This document shows positions 42,951 to 53,300 of a DNA stretch of 64,000 bases, one piece after another. Below the pieces are notes generated by a model. That model was not told the DNA's origin. It was given only the letters and a program-made list of their open reading frames with translations, and did not search any database. The position numbers and the translations under genes were made by a program. This DNA is from Shewanella sp. Isolate13. Its GTDB lineage: Bacteria > Pseudomonadota > Gammaproteobacteria > Enterobacterales > Shewanellaceae. How positions within the stretch are numbered: position 1 is the stretch's first letter; every line of letters starts with the position of its first letter. Location of the stretch: the NCBI RefSeq assembly GCF_022398325.1, contig NZ_JAKEVD010000011.1:53375-117374 (forward strand). Reading direction: 5' to 3'.

Positions 42951-45467
42951 TTAACCGCCCTGCGAGCTATGCAAAAAATCTGACAGCTCTTCAACTCGTT
43001 TCGGCTTACTGTAGAAATAGCCCTGAACATGATCACACTGGTTCTGTTTTAGGAAGTCGACTTGCTCTTGGGTTTCCACCCCTTCAGCAACCACTTTTAG
43101 GTTCAAGGCATGACCCATAGCAATAATCGCCTTAGCGATGGCGGTATTGTGAGTATCGAAAGGTAAGCCTGCAATGAAGGATTGATCGATTTTAAGCTTA
43201 TGGATTGGCAGCTTTTTAAGATAGCTCAATGACGAGTAGCCAGTGCCAAAGTCATCGATAGATAACTCCACCCCCATCAGGCCAAGCTTGGCTAAGTCTC
43301 GACTAACAAGCTCAGGATCTGACATCATGCAGCTTTCTGTCACCTCAAGCTCTAAGCTGCTCGCTGGCAAGCCTGTTTGTTTAAGGATCTCTGAAACCTC
43401 ATCGACAAAACTGCTACGCTGGATCTGTTGCCCAGCAACATTCACCGCGATACGGCCAAAGCTAATATCTAGCTCGCGCCAACGCTGTCCCTGCTCACAG
43501 GCCCGCTTTAACACCCAGCGACCAATATCTTGAATTAGCCCTATCTTTTCAGCCAACGGAATGAAAATAGCTGGAGAAACACTGCCAAATACGGGATCCT
43601 CCCAACGTAGCAAGGCCTCAAACCCCACAACTTCTCCGGTGCTAAAACAGAGCTTTGGCTGATACACTAAATGCAACGCATTAAGCTCTATGGCGTCATG
43701 AAGGGCACTCTGTAATTTGAGCTTAGCAACTGACTCTTGATTAAGGGACTCGGTATAGAAGGCGCAGTTATTGCGGCCATCTTGCTTAGCTCTATGCATC
43801 GCGATTTCGGCATTAACCAGTAATCCGCTTGAGTCCTCAGCATCATCGGGGTAAATCGCAACCCCCATGCTTGAAGTTAGGCGTGCCTGACCATGCTCAC
43901 CTAAGATAAAAGGCTGATCAAACACCTTACGTAAGTTATTAATCTGCAGCAGTAAGCTATCGTTACTGTCAATATTGGGTAGGAGCACAGCGAACTCATC
44001 ACTGCCTAATCGAGCGACGGTAACTAAGTCATCTAAAATCAAATCAAAACGGCGACTCAGCTCAAGTAGAACCTCATCACCAACTGGGTGACCATAGCTT
44101 TCATTTATATGCTTAAAGAGATCGACATCGATATAGACCAAGCCCAGACGGGTATTGCAGTGACTTGCCTGCTTTAACTCTTGCTCTAAGCCAGTATTGA
44201 GCGCCATACGATTAGGCAGCTTAGTCAGCGGGTCGTGAAATGCGACCTTAGCGAGTTCAGCTTCACTCTGCTTTTGCGCCGAGATATCGTTAAATACTGC
44301 GACAAAATATTGGATCAGATGCTCATCATCATAGACGGCACTGATATTAAGCAGCTGTGGAAAGATAGCGCCACTCTTACGGCGATTCCAGATCTCACCG
44401 TGCCACTTACCTTTGCTGAGCAGGTCACCCCACATCTTGGTAAAAAAGGCTTTCTCATGACGTCCAGAGTTAAGGACTCGCGGGTTTTTCCCTAACAGTT
44501 CCTCTTTCGTGTAACCCGTAATCTTGCTAAAGGCACCATGAGCATCGACAATCGTTCCATCGACATCGGTAATGATCACTCCCTCTACCGAATTTTCGAA
44601 GACTCTCGATGCCAGTTCGAGCTGATCTTTCGCCGCCTTATGTGATGAGATATTACGCGAGATCCCAATCACACCAGTGAGCTCCCCATCATCATTGATG
44701 GCTGGCACCTTAGTGGTCTCCAACCAAGAGTCTACATCACCAATATCTAGGCCTTCACATTCGCCGGCACTGACTTGTACTCCCTGACGAATAGACTCGA
44801 TGTCGCTAGCAATAAAGTGCTTAGCCAAGCGTGGCTCAAATAGCTCATCATCGGTGAGGTTGAGAATCAGCTCTCGTGGACGGTTCCAAGCAAGCTCTAC
44901 GCTGTGGTTTACCATCATGTAGCGGCCTGATTCATCTTTAATCCAGACATGCTCTTTCATGCAGTCGATAAAGGCCTGCAAACTTATCTGGCTAGCCTGA
45001 TGACTCACATCACGCATACTGTTTTGCTCGCGCTTAAATTGGCGATATATCTGAACTAAATCCAGTTCTATGCTATCGGCGCAAACTTTCAATAACCGTC
45101 GGGTTTCAGCTTGTTGAGCGCGTACAGTAGGAGTAGGAATATCTGTTGCAGGACAGATACAGATATAGCCAAACAGAGCGCCTGCTGGCCAGTTGATGGG
45201 GAGTAAACATTGAATACTGGTATCGTGTTCAACTAGCGTTTCGCCTTCATCAGGCTGCTGTCTAGGCAAATAGCGATAGACCTGCTCTCGGGTCAGTTGC
45301 AGCCTATCCAGGCTCTCCAGACTAATATTGGCATAGCCGATAGGAATAAACTTATCGGTTTGATCTACCTGTAATAACGCGGCCCCGCACTGGGCTATTC
45401 GTGCCAGCATATCGATAGATTGCTGCCATTCATCCCGTTGCGCTTGCGTTATTGTGATATTAATCAA
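42951..45467 (-). CDS. PAS-GGDEF-EAL cyclic di-GMP signalling protein
   Basis: 838 aa, TTG start with AGGA seven bases upstream. Order of parts: N-terminal GAF-like sensor (about 1-135), PAS (about 170-285, ISLQAFIDCMKEHVWIKDES), a second PAS (about 290-400, FENSVEGVIITDVDGTIVDA), GGDEF (about 410-570) and EAL (about 580-835). The GGDEF signature reads GSDEF in VARLGSDEFAVLLP, so it may still be active, unlike strictly degenerate sites. The EAL domain has intact FEALLRW, the D-D region SIDDFGTGYSSLSYLK, and KIDQSFI, so phosphodiesterase activity is likely. No membrane segments; cytoplasmic. Confidence 0.93.
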   Translation of the reverse strand: MINITITQAQRDEWQQSIDMLARIAQCGAALLQVDQTDKFIPIGYANISLESLDRLQLTREQVYRYLPRQQPDEGETLVEHDTSIQCLLPINWPAGALFGYICICPATDIPTPTVRAQQAETRRLLKVCADSIELDLVQIYRQFKREQNSMRDVSHQASQISLQAFIDCMKEHVWIKDESGRYMMVNHSVELAWNRPRELILNLTDDELFEPRLAKHFIASDIESIRQGVQVSAGECEGLDIGDVDSWLETTKVPAINDDGELTGVIGISRNISSHKAAKDQLELASRVFENSVEGVIITDVDGTIVDAHGAFSKITGYTKEELLGKNPRVLNSGRHEKAFFTKMWGDLLSKGKWHGEIWNRRKSGAIFPQLLNISAVYDDEHLIQYFVAVFNDISAQKQSEAELAKVAFHDPLTKLPNRMALNTGLEQELKQASHCNTRLGLVYIDVDLFKHINESYGHPVGDEVLLELSRRFDLILDDLVTVARLGSDEFAVLLPNIDSNDSLLLQINNLRKVFDQPFILGEHGQARLTSSMGVAIYPDDAEDSSGLLVNAEIAMHRAKQDGRNNCAFYTESLNQESVAKLKLQSALHDAIELNALHLVYQPKLCFSTGEVVGFEALLRWEDPVFGSVSPAIFIPLAEKIGLIQDIGRWVLKRACEQGQRWRELDISFGRIAVNVAGQQIQRSSFVDEVSEILKQTGLPASSLELEVTESCMMSDPELVSRDLAKLGLMGVELSIDDFGTGYSSLSYLKKLPIHKLKIDQSFIAGLPFDTHNTAIAKAIIAMGHALNLKVVAEGVETQEQVDFLKQNQCDHVQGYFYSKPKRVEELSDFLHSSQGG

Positions 45468-46118
45468 CTCTATGTCCTATTAATCTTTCCACGATGGTTC
45501 AAAAGTACTCTGTCAATTATCCAAGTGTCTAATACAATAGAGTATTAAAAAAACACTTTGCAAATATAAGTATCAAAAACAGGCTTAACCTTAGTATTTA
45601 AGACCGAAAAGATAAAGATTAGCCCTAGATAAAATCGCAGGAAATTGACACGAAAAATAGCAATAATCACGCTAAAGAGTTGCTTTACCAGATGCGTTAT
45701 TAGCGGCTAACTTAACACTTACACTAACGAAATCATAGACATTAGCGCTCAGCTATCTCATTCGATTAAGGGCTGAACACTCTTAGTATTAGAGGTATGC
45801 GTTAGCGTTAACCTGTATATTAAAACGTGCTGTCTCGCTCTGGGGCTAAATCTACATTAAGCCACGATCAGGCTTGTGGCCCCAAAGTTAACAATATCTA
45901 ACGTAAGCTCTGTTTAGACATTTTGCAGCCCGACAAAATACAGGGAATCTCATTATATTTGTTTGATAAATATCAATTAAGTCGTGAGATTAATCGTTCT
46001 AATATTTGAATAAATGCATCTCCATCACAGAAATGCATAATTCGAATTTTTGGCATAAAAAAACCAGCCTAATGGCTGGTTTTTTAAGTCTTACAGGTAT
46101 ACACCTATTTTCCCAAGA
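45468..46118. other. Intergenic gap, no gene seen
   Basis: About 650 AT-rich bases between the GGDEF-EAL gene and lysS, containing the lysS terminator and the promoter region of the signalling gene. I see no ORF, no sRNA-like GGA-rich hairpins and no repeats from the families found elsewhere. Confidence 0.4.
46055..46087 (-). terminator. Rho-independent terminator of prfB-lysS
   Basis: AAAAAACCAGCC / GGCTGGTTTTTT perfect stem with a 4-base loop and T-run on the minus strand, about 35 bases after the lysS stop codon. Confidence 0.92.
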
Positions 46119-47624
46119 TTAGTTCGCCTGTGGGCGCATCGCTGGGAATAGGATCACGTCACGAATGGTGTGCGTGTTAGTGAATAGCATCACTAGACGG
46201 TCGATACCGATACCTTGACCCGCTGTTGGCGGTAAGCCGTGCTCTAGTGCAGTAATGTAGTCTGCGTCGTAGAACATCGCTTCGTCATCACCAGCATCTT
46301 TTGCATCAACCTGAGCCTTGAAACGGCTATCTTGATCTTCAGCATCGTTCAGCTCAGAGAAACCGTTAGCCACTTCGCGGCCGCCGATGAAGAACTCGAA
46401 ACGGTCGGTGATGAAATGATTTTCATCATTACGGCGTGCTAGTGGAGAGATATCCGCTGGGTAGCCAGTAATGAAAGTCGGTTGCATTAGCTTAGGCTCT
46501 GCAGTCTCACCGAAGATCTCTTCAAGTAGCTGACCACAAGTCCAGAACTTCTCGATAGTCATGCCTAGGCTCTTAGCCAAGTCACGCATAAACTCAACGT
46601 CTTTAACTTCTTCATAAGTCATAGACTGGATTGTTGCGTTGTCTGGGTTGTACTTCTTGATCGCATCCAACATGCTTAGACGTGCATATGGGCCACCAAA
46701 GTCTACAGTATGCTCACCGTATGGAAGCAGTGGAGAGCCACAAAGCTCAGTAGCGATAGAGCTTAGCATCTCTTCAGTCAGATCCATCAGATCTTCATAA
46801 TCTGCATACGCCATATAGAATTCCATCATAGTGAATTCTGGGTTATGACGTGGTGATAGACCTTCGTTACGGAAGTTACGGTTGATTTCGAATACACGCT
46901 CAAAACCACCAACCACTAGACGCTTAAGGTAAAGCTCAGGAGCAATACGCAGATACATTTCGATATCTAGTGCATTGTGGTGAGTGATAAATGGACGCGC
47001 TGACGCACCGCCAGGGATGCTGTGCATCATTGGCGTTTCAACTTCCATGAACTCTTTCTTCACCATGAAGTTACGGATAGCGGTAACCACTTTAGAGCGC
47101 ATAACGAATGCAGCACGTGACTCTTCGTTAACGATTAAGTCAACATAACGTTGACGGTAGCGAGTCTCTTGGTCAGTTAGACCGTGGAACTTCTCAGGAA
47201 GTGGACGCAGCGCCTTAGTTAGCAACTGGTACTCTTCCATGTTCACGTATAGGTCGCCTTTACCAGAAAGGTGTAGCTGACCGGTCACACCTATGATGTC
47301 ACCGATATCTAGACCCTGGAACTTCTCTTTAAGATCTTTTTGAACGTCTTTACCCGCATATGCTTGGATACGACCGCTCACATCTTGGATCACCAAGAAT
47401 GGACCACGCTTAGCCATTACACGACCAGCGATTGAGCGCTGAATGCCCATGCCTTCAAGATCTTCTTTGGTGTATTGACCAAATTCAGCTTGGATATCTG
47501 CCGCTTTATGTTTTCGATCGAAGTTGTTCGGGTGACCGTTTGCTGGGCAGTTCGTACGGATGTGCTCTAATTTAGCACGACGCTCTGCAATTAACTTGTT
47601 CTCGTCTAGTGTTTGTTCAGTCAT
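46119..47624 (-). CDS. lysS: Lysyl-tRNA synthetase (class II)
   Basis: 501 aa. Charges tRNA(Lys). N-terminal OB-fold anticodon-binding part (about 65-150, [24 protein letters not shown]). Class II catalytic motifs follow: motif 2 [20 protein letters not shown] and motif 3 [10 protein letters not shown]. The C-terminus FPAMRPQ is also usual. Downstream of prfB with a 12-base gap, the same prfB-lysS operon as in E. coli. Confidence 0.98.
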   Translation of the reverse strand: MTEQTLDENKLIAERRAKLEHIRTNCPANGHPNNFDRKHKAADIQAEFGQYTKEDLEGMGIQRSIAGRVMAKRGPFLVIQDVSGRIQAYAGKDVQKDLKEKFQGLDIGDIIGVTGQLHLSGKGDLYVNMEEYQLLTKALRPLPEKFHGLTDQETRYRQRYVDLIVNEESRAAFVMRSKVVTAIRNFMVKKEFMEVETPMMHSIPGGASARPFITHHNALDIEMYLRIAPELYLKRLVVGGFERVFEINRNFRNEGLSPRHNPEFTMMEFYMAYADYEDLMDLTEEMLSSIATELCGSPLLPYGEHTVDFGGPYARLSMLDAIKKYNPDNATIQSMTYEEVKDVEFMRDLAKSLGMTIEKFWTCGQLLEEIFGETAEPKLMQPTFITGYPADISPLARRNDENHFITDRFEFFIGGREVANGFSELNDAEDQDSRFKAQVDAKDAGDDEAMFYDADYITALEHGLPPTAGQGIGIDRLVMLFTNTHTIRDVILFPAMRPQAN

Positions 47625-47636
47625 CTTCTTCTCTCG

Positions 47637-48735
47637 TTAAAGGCCAGATTTCAGGCTAGCTTCAATAAACTTGTCCAGATCGCCATCTAAAACGCTCTGG
47701 GTATTTCGGTTTTCAACGCCGGTACGTAGATCTTTAATACGCGCATCATCGAGCACGTATGAACGGATCTGACTGCCCCAGCCAATATCTGACTTAGCAT
47801 CTTCCGCGGCTTGCTTGTCGGCATTCTGCTTAAGCATTTCTAGCTCATACAGCTTTGCTTTTAACTGTTTCATGGCCGAGTCACGGTTTTTATGCTGTGA
47901 ACGGTCATTCTGACATTGCACGACAGTGTTGGTCGGTAAATGCGTAATACGAATTGCCGACTCGGTTTTGTTAACGTGCTGACCACCCGCACCCGATGCG
48001 CGGTAGGTGTCAATTCTTAGATCCGCTGGATTGATATCAATCTCAATCGAATCATCAATTTCTGGGTAAACGAATACCGAACAGAAAGAGGTATGTCGCT
48101 TGCCCGATGAATCGAATGGTGACTTACGCACTAAACGGTGTACACCAGTTTCAGTACGCAGTGAACCAAAGGCATATTCACCGGTAAATTTCACTGTTGC
48201 GCCTTTAATACCCGCAACATCACCAGCAGTGACTTCAATCAGCTCAGGCTTATAGTCGTGGGCTTCGCCCCAACGTAAGAACATACGCAAAACCATATTG
48301 GCCCAATCTTGCGCTTCTGTTCCACCAGAGCCCGACTGAATATCTAAATAACAATCTGAAGCATCATGTGGTTTAGAGAACATACGACGGAACTCGAGTT
48401 CCTCAAGGCGCTTCTCTAAGCCCTGTAATTCCTCAGTGGCGTCGTTAAAGGTCTCTTCATCGTCCTCTTCAACGGCTAGCTCTAGTAATCCTTCGATATC
48501 TTCTAGGCCACTGTCCATATCGTCGATAGTTTTCACTACCGCTTCAAGTGCTGCACGCTCCTTGCCTAAGGCTTGGGCGTTTTCTGGATCGTTCCAAATT
48601 TCAGAGCTTTCAAGCTCTCGGCTGACTTCTTCTAGACGCTCACTCTTGGCATCGTAGTCAAAGATACCCCCGAAGAAGTTCGGTACGGTCGGCGAGCTCC
48701 TTGATTTTGAATTTAACTGGATTTACTTCAAACAT
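47637..48735 (-). CDS. prfB: Peptide chain release factor 2, expressed by programmed +1 frameshift
   Basis: The first 25 codons run from the ATG at 48735 to an in-frame UGA at 48658-48660. The sequence there is CGG GGG TAT CTT TGA C, the classical RF2 autoregulatory frameshift site with an upstream Shine-Dalgarno-like GGGGG. Skipping the T at 48660 gives a second segment 48659-47637 of 340 codons; the total of 365 aa equals E. coli RF2. Domain 3 has GGQ in [12 protein letters not shown], and the anticodon-mimic SPF lies in RKSPFDSS. Ala precedes SGAGGQ, the fully active variant (E. coli K-12 has Thr). RF2 recognises UAA/UGA, so the frameshift senses its own level. Confidence 0.97.
48654..48675 (-). 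promoter_or_regulatory. prfB +1 frameshift signal
   Basis: On the minus strand: CGG GGG TAT CTT UGA C. The purine-rich CGGGGG lies three bases before the slippery CTT, and the UGA is followed by C, the weak termination context found in E. coli prfB. Low RF2 lets ribosomes shift +1 and complete the protein. Confidence 0.95.
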
Positions 48736-49062
48736 GATTTAATCAACTTCTAATTGCTAAGCATTAACGGCCAAAAGCGTTAACGACTAGGTTACTACTG
48801 ATGGAAAACCCGCTATTTTAACCCATGCTTTGTTTGAAACCTAGCGGCAAAAGCGTACAAAATAGCAATTTTATTCATCAAAGCCTGCTCAAAGCCTAAA
48901 AACTAAAACTTACCTCATAGGCTAAGCCTGTCACGACGAGCAAATGTATGAGCAGGAGCGAGTGCACACCATGCGAAATCGGCAGCTTTAATGACGACTG
49001 TCTATACTCAATATTACCCAGACTCAATATTATCCAACCACTGTCGATGGTTGACGCTATTT
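48736..49062. other. Divergent prfB / channel-protein promoter region
   Basis: About 330 bases with no gene. An ATG at 48991 is in frame with the channel gene but has no ribosome-binding site. A TATACT at 49003 could be a -10 box but no -35 stands out. A duplicated ACTCAATATTA is seen at 49009-49035. Confidence 0.35.
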
Positions 49063-50055
49063 ATGCCAACAGATAGCCAAACGACTAACCTCTGTCGTTA
49101 CCATGAAAATAATCAATATACCTGCCGCGAACCCGCCGGAGACTCAGGCCTATGTTACTGGCATGACCCAAAGATCATAAAAAACAACCCCGAAGATATA
49201 CAGAATCTGGAAGCCTTTGCTCGCAAGGGCGGTCAACTCAGGGGCATTAGCCTCAACCATGCAAAACTCGCCAATATCGACCTGGTTCGCCACCAGCAAA
49301 AGGCAGGCTTTGACATGAGCAACGCCGAACTCTACCGTGCCGATTTAAGTGGTGCACACCTATTTAATATCAAACTCGAGAATGCCAGCTTAATGAAAGC
49401 CGATCTACGGGATGCCACCGTACACTGTGGCAACCTTCAGGGCTGCAACCTGCTTGGTGTTAAATGGCTCGGCGCCAAAATTGAAAACATGCATGTTGGC
49501 AACACCCTGTGTCAGGAACGCTTAGCTTACGAGGCGCGTAAAATTGGCGATAACGACAGAGCCATGGACTACCTAGAGCAGGCCGAAGAGATCTACCGCG
49601 ATCTGCGTAAGGCAGCCGATAGAGAAGGCCTGTTTGCCATGTCTGGCCAATATATTCGTAAAGAGCTCACCATGCGCCGTTATCAGATGCCAAGATACTG
49701 CCTTAAACGCATCATTTCTAAAGCCATCGATCTCTTTTGTGGCTATGGTGAGGCGCCACTAAGAGTGGTTGGCTTTTCACTGATCCTGATCCTCGTCTGC
49801 GCCGTGCTCTACTTCTTTGCCGGACTACAGTATGGCGGCCAGTTACAGGGGTTTAGTCTAAGCCAAGATTTCGCCACTAATATCATGTTGTTTCTTAACT
49901 GTATTTATTACTCGGTCGTCACCTTTACCACCCTAGGTTATGGCGACTTCACACCGGTCGGTTTCTCACGAGCCATCGCCGCTTTCGAGGCCTTTACTGG
50001 CAGCTTTACTATCGCGCTATTCGTGGTGGTATTTGTCAAGAAGATGACTCGCTAA
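49063..50055 (+). CDS. Pentapeptide-repeat protein fused to a two-TM potassium channel module
   Basis: 330 aa from the ATG at 49063; the frame can begin at 48991 (354 aa) and I cannot decide from the weak ribosome-binding sites. Parts in order: a Cys/His cluster (CRYH near residue 11 and CREP...LCYWHDP), resembling a small zinc knuckle; pentapeptide-like repeats (about 75-150, e.g. AKLANIDL, AELYRADLSGAHLFNIKL, ASLMKADLRDA); a helical linker rich in charged residues (about 160-225); then TM1, a pore loop with the K+ selectivity filter TTLGYGD, and TM2 (about 230-330). Probably a tetrameric inner-membrane K+ channel with a cytoplasmic sensing part. Ligand unknown. Confidence 0.82.
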   Translation: MPTDSQTTNLCRYHENNQYTCREPAGDSGLCYWHDPKIIKNNPEDIQNLEAFARKGGQLRGISLNHAKLANIDLVRHQQKAGFDMSNAELYRADLSGAHLFNIKLENASLMKADLRDATVHCGNLQGCNLLGVKWLGAKIENMHVGNTLCQERLAYEARKIGDNDRAMDYLEQAEEIYRDLRKAADREGLFAMSGQYIRKELTMRRYQMPRYCLKRIISKAIDLFCGYGEAPLRVVGFSLILILVCAVLYFFAGLQYGGQLQGFSLSQDFATNIMLFLNCIYYSVVTFTTLGYGDFTPVGFSRAIAAFEAFTGSFTIALFVVVFVKKMTR

Positions 50056-50352
50056 GCCTCTGATAATCAATTTAAAATACACTCCTAGCAGCTCAGAGCG
50101 CCCACACAAGGACCTGGATCACAGATTAGACCAGCCACAACAATTATCGCGCACACTTCCGGTATCACATGTGAGCGCACCTGCAATTTCAGTTAAAACT
50201 TAAGCTGCATTATCAGCGTAAAAAAAGGCCGCAGGTATACTCAGATAAATAAGATTTCGCCCAGTCTGTCTCCGTGAGTGCGGCTCATGCGTCAAGGTCA
50301 TCGACCCCAACGCCAAGCGCCAGCAGCGACCCTATAAATAAAGGCCCATGCG
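50056..50352. other. Leader region of the formate dehydrogenase-like gene
   Basis: About 297 bases, with a structured segment at about 50264-50331 described separately. No ORF. A terminator for the channel gene is not clear. Confidence 0.4.
50264..50331 (+). promoter_or_regulatory. Candidate structured leader, possibly a Moco riboswitch
   Basis: Contains TCTCCGTGAG, then GCGT-CAA-GGTC-ATC-GACC-CCA-ACGC (50289-50313), an ordered hairpin with a symmetric internal loop, then GCGCCAGCAGCGACC. It ends about 20 bases before the ATG of a molybdopterin enzyme, where Moco RNAs are found. The resemblance to the Moco motif is from memory and unverified. Confidence 0.35.
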
Positions 50353-53300
50353 ATGAAACAAATAATAATTGATGGCAAGTCATTAATCGCCAATCAGCAA
50401 GACACCCTACTAGACGTTGCGCTTCATGCCGACATTGCTATTCCTAATCTATGTAAGAGCAAAGCCAGCTCTTTAGTTCATGACAGCAAACAGCACTGTA
50501 ATCTTTGCCATGTAGAGCTTGTTGCCAGCGATAACAGCATCACCAATGTACGCGCCTGTGAGACGCGAGTTGCCGACATTACTGAACAGAATATTCAAGT
50601 CATCACCCAGTCGGCCGCCCTTAGCAAACAGCGTAAAGCGGCGCTACAAGTCATTTTGTCCGATCATTTCGCCGACTGTGAAGCCCCATGTCAAACCGCC
50701 TGCCCAGCCGGTGTCGATGTGCAATCATACCTTTACCATATCGCCCAAGGCGACCACAGCGAAGCGGTTAAAGTCATCAAGCAGACCTTACCCTTGCCAC
50801 TGTCTATTGGCCGTGTCTGTCCCGCTTTCTGTGAATCTGAATGCCGACGTGGCCTAGTCGATGAGCCTGTGGCCATTCGCCAGCTAAAGCGCCACGCAGC
50901 CGACTTAGATCTCGATGATGCTAACCCTTATGTACCACCAAAGGCGCCAGCAACTAACAAGAAGGTTGCTATCATCGGCAGTGGTCCTGCGGGTATTTCG
51001 GCGGGTTACTATCTGTCGAACAACGGCCATGATGTCACCATTTTCGAATCTATGCCTAAGGCTGGCGGCTGGTTAAGATACGGTATTCCCGAGTATCGTT
51101 TACCTAAGGCGATTCTCGACAAAGAGATCGAACTTCTGTGCAAAAACGGTCTCAACATTGAGACCGACACTCGTCTTGGCCGCGATATTCACCTCAATGG
51201 CTTGATCCAAGATTTTGATGCGGTCTGTTTAGCCATTGGCGCCCAAAAAGCGGTACCGATGAACTACCCAGGCATCGAGCTTGATGGCTGCTACCTAGGC
51301 GTCGACTACCTAAAAGATTACTGCACAGATAAGCAATACGTGACCGGTAAGAAAGTGGCGGTAATCGGTGGCGGCAACACCGCTATCGACTGTGCTCGCA
51401 CCGCAAAGCGTGAAGGCGCCGATGTAACATTAGTCTACCGTCGTACTCGCGATGAGATGCCAGCCGAAGACTATGAGATTCATGAGGCCGAGCAGGAGGG
51501 CATTAAGTTCCACTTCCTCACCAACCCCATTGAAAACCATAGCGATGAAAATGGCCGCGTTGCCAGTGTCACTTTTGAAGTCATGGCGCTTGGTGAGCCG
51601 GACAGCTCAGGGCGCCGTAGCCCAACACCGACTGGTGAAACCTTTGTTGAAGCGTTCGATACCGTTATTCCTGCCGTATCACAAACCCCTGATATGGAGT
51701 TTCTAGACCACCCACAGAGCCAGCTTGCCACAGGTGAAGTAGCCCTTACTCGCTGGAATACCTTTGAAGGTTGTGAACACACCATGTCGGCGGGTCAATC
51801 GGCGGGACTCGATAAGCTATTTGTTATCGGTGACTCACGTACAGGCCCTGCCACCGCGGTCGCCGCCGTGGCCGATGGCCGTAAGGCTGCCGATGCCATC
51901 GAGAAGCTATTGTCTCAAGGTCTCACCTGTGAGCTAGTCAAACAGCCATTTAACTCGACCAAGGCCACTAAAACTAGCAGCCTGAAGTCATTTAAAGCCG
52001 ATGTGCTATACCCTGCAACAACCGTGCAGGCTCGCAGTAAAATGCCTGAGCTAAATGAGCTACAGCGGGCATTAAATTTTAGCGAAGTCGAGCTAGGCTT
52101 TGCCGCCGATGAAGCGATGAAGGAAGCGGCGCGCTGCCTCGAGTGTGCCTGTCAGGCCAATACAGATTGTAAGCTACGTGACTATGCGACCGAATATAAG
52201 GTTAAGGCCAGTGAGCTCGATATCAGTCAAGCGCAGCACTTTAGCGTCGATAACAGTGCTCCGTTTATTACCTTCGATGCTAACCGCTGCATTAGCTGCG
52301 GTGCCTGTGTAGAGATCTGTAACGGCGCCAGCGGCCATAACGCTATCTCTTTTGCTAAAGATCACTACCAAGCCATTCCCGATGTATGTGCAAACGATAA
52401 ACGTAACGCACCACGAGTCGGCTTTAGCGCCAACATGAATGACAGTGACTGTGTGCAATGTGGTAACTGCGTACAGGTCTGCCCAACAGGTGCACTGGTT
52501 GACGCTCGTGATAAGACTCAAGGCTTAACGGCCGCACAGAAGGCACCGCTTAAAACCGTGTCGACCATCTGTACTTATTGCGGTATCGGTTGCCGCGTCA
52601 ATATGCATGTCGATGAGCAAAAAAACCAGATATTGCACATCAGTGGTGACAACTCATCACCGGTTAACGAAGGCATGTTATGTGTTAAAGGCCGTTTTGG
52701 CTTCGACTTTGTTGGCAGCGATAAGCGCCTCACTACGCCACTTATCCGTAAAAATGGTGAGCTCGTCCCTGCCAGTTGGGATGAAGCTATCTCTGTGGTG
52801 GCTAAGCGTTTTGCCCAGATCAAGCAGAGCCATGGCAATAAGGCGATTGCCGGTCTCTCTTCGGCAAAAGCCACTAACGAAGATAACTACGTTTTCCAAA
52901 AGTTCTTCCGCAGCGTACTGGGTAATAACAACATCGACCACTGTGCCCGTCTTTGTCACGCATCGACCGTAACTGCGCTTCGCGAAAGCTTAGGCAGCGG
53001 CGCGATGACTAACGATATTCCGAGTATCAAAGATAGTGACCTTATCTTTATTCTTGGCTCTGACACTGAAAGTGCCCATCCAATTATCGCTTCTAAGATC
53101 AAACAAGCGGTGAAAGAGCATGGCGCACGCTTGATTGTTGCCGATCCTAAGCGTGTCTCCATTGCCGACAAGGCTCAGCTTTATGTGGCGCACAGACCCG
53201 GCTCCGATGTCATGCTACTTAACGCGATTATGCAGCAGATCATCATCAATGATTGGCATGACCTAGATTACATTCAGTCTAGAGTCGAAGGCTTCAGTCA

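Noticed and set aside
47637..48536. 299-aa prfB frame as a complete gene
   Set aside because: The true gene starts at 48735 and includes a programmed frameshift; the shorter frame lacks the N-terminal domain.
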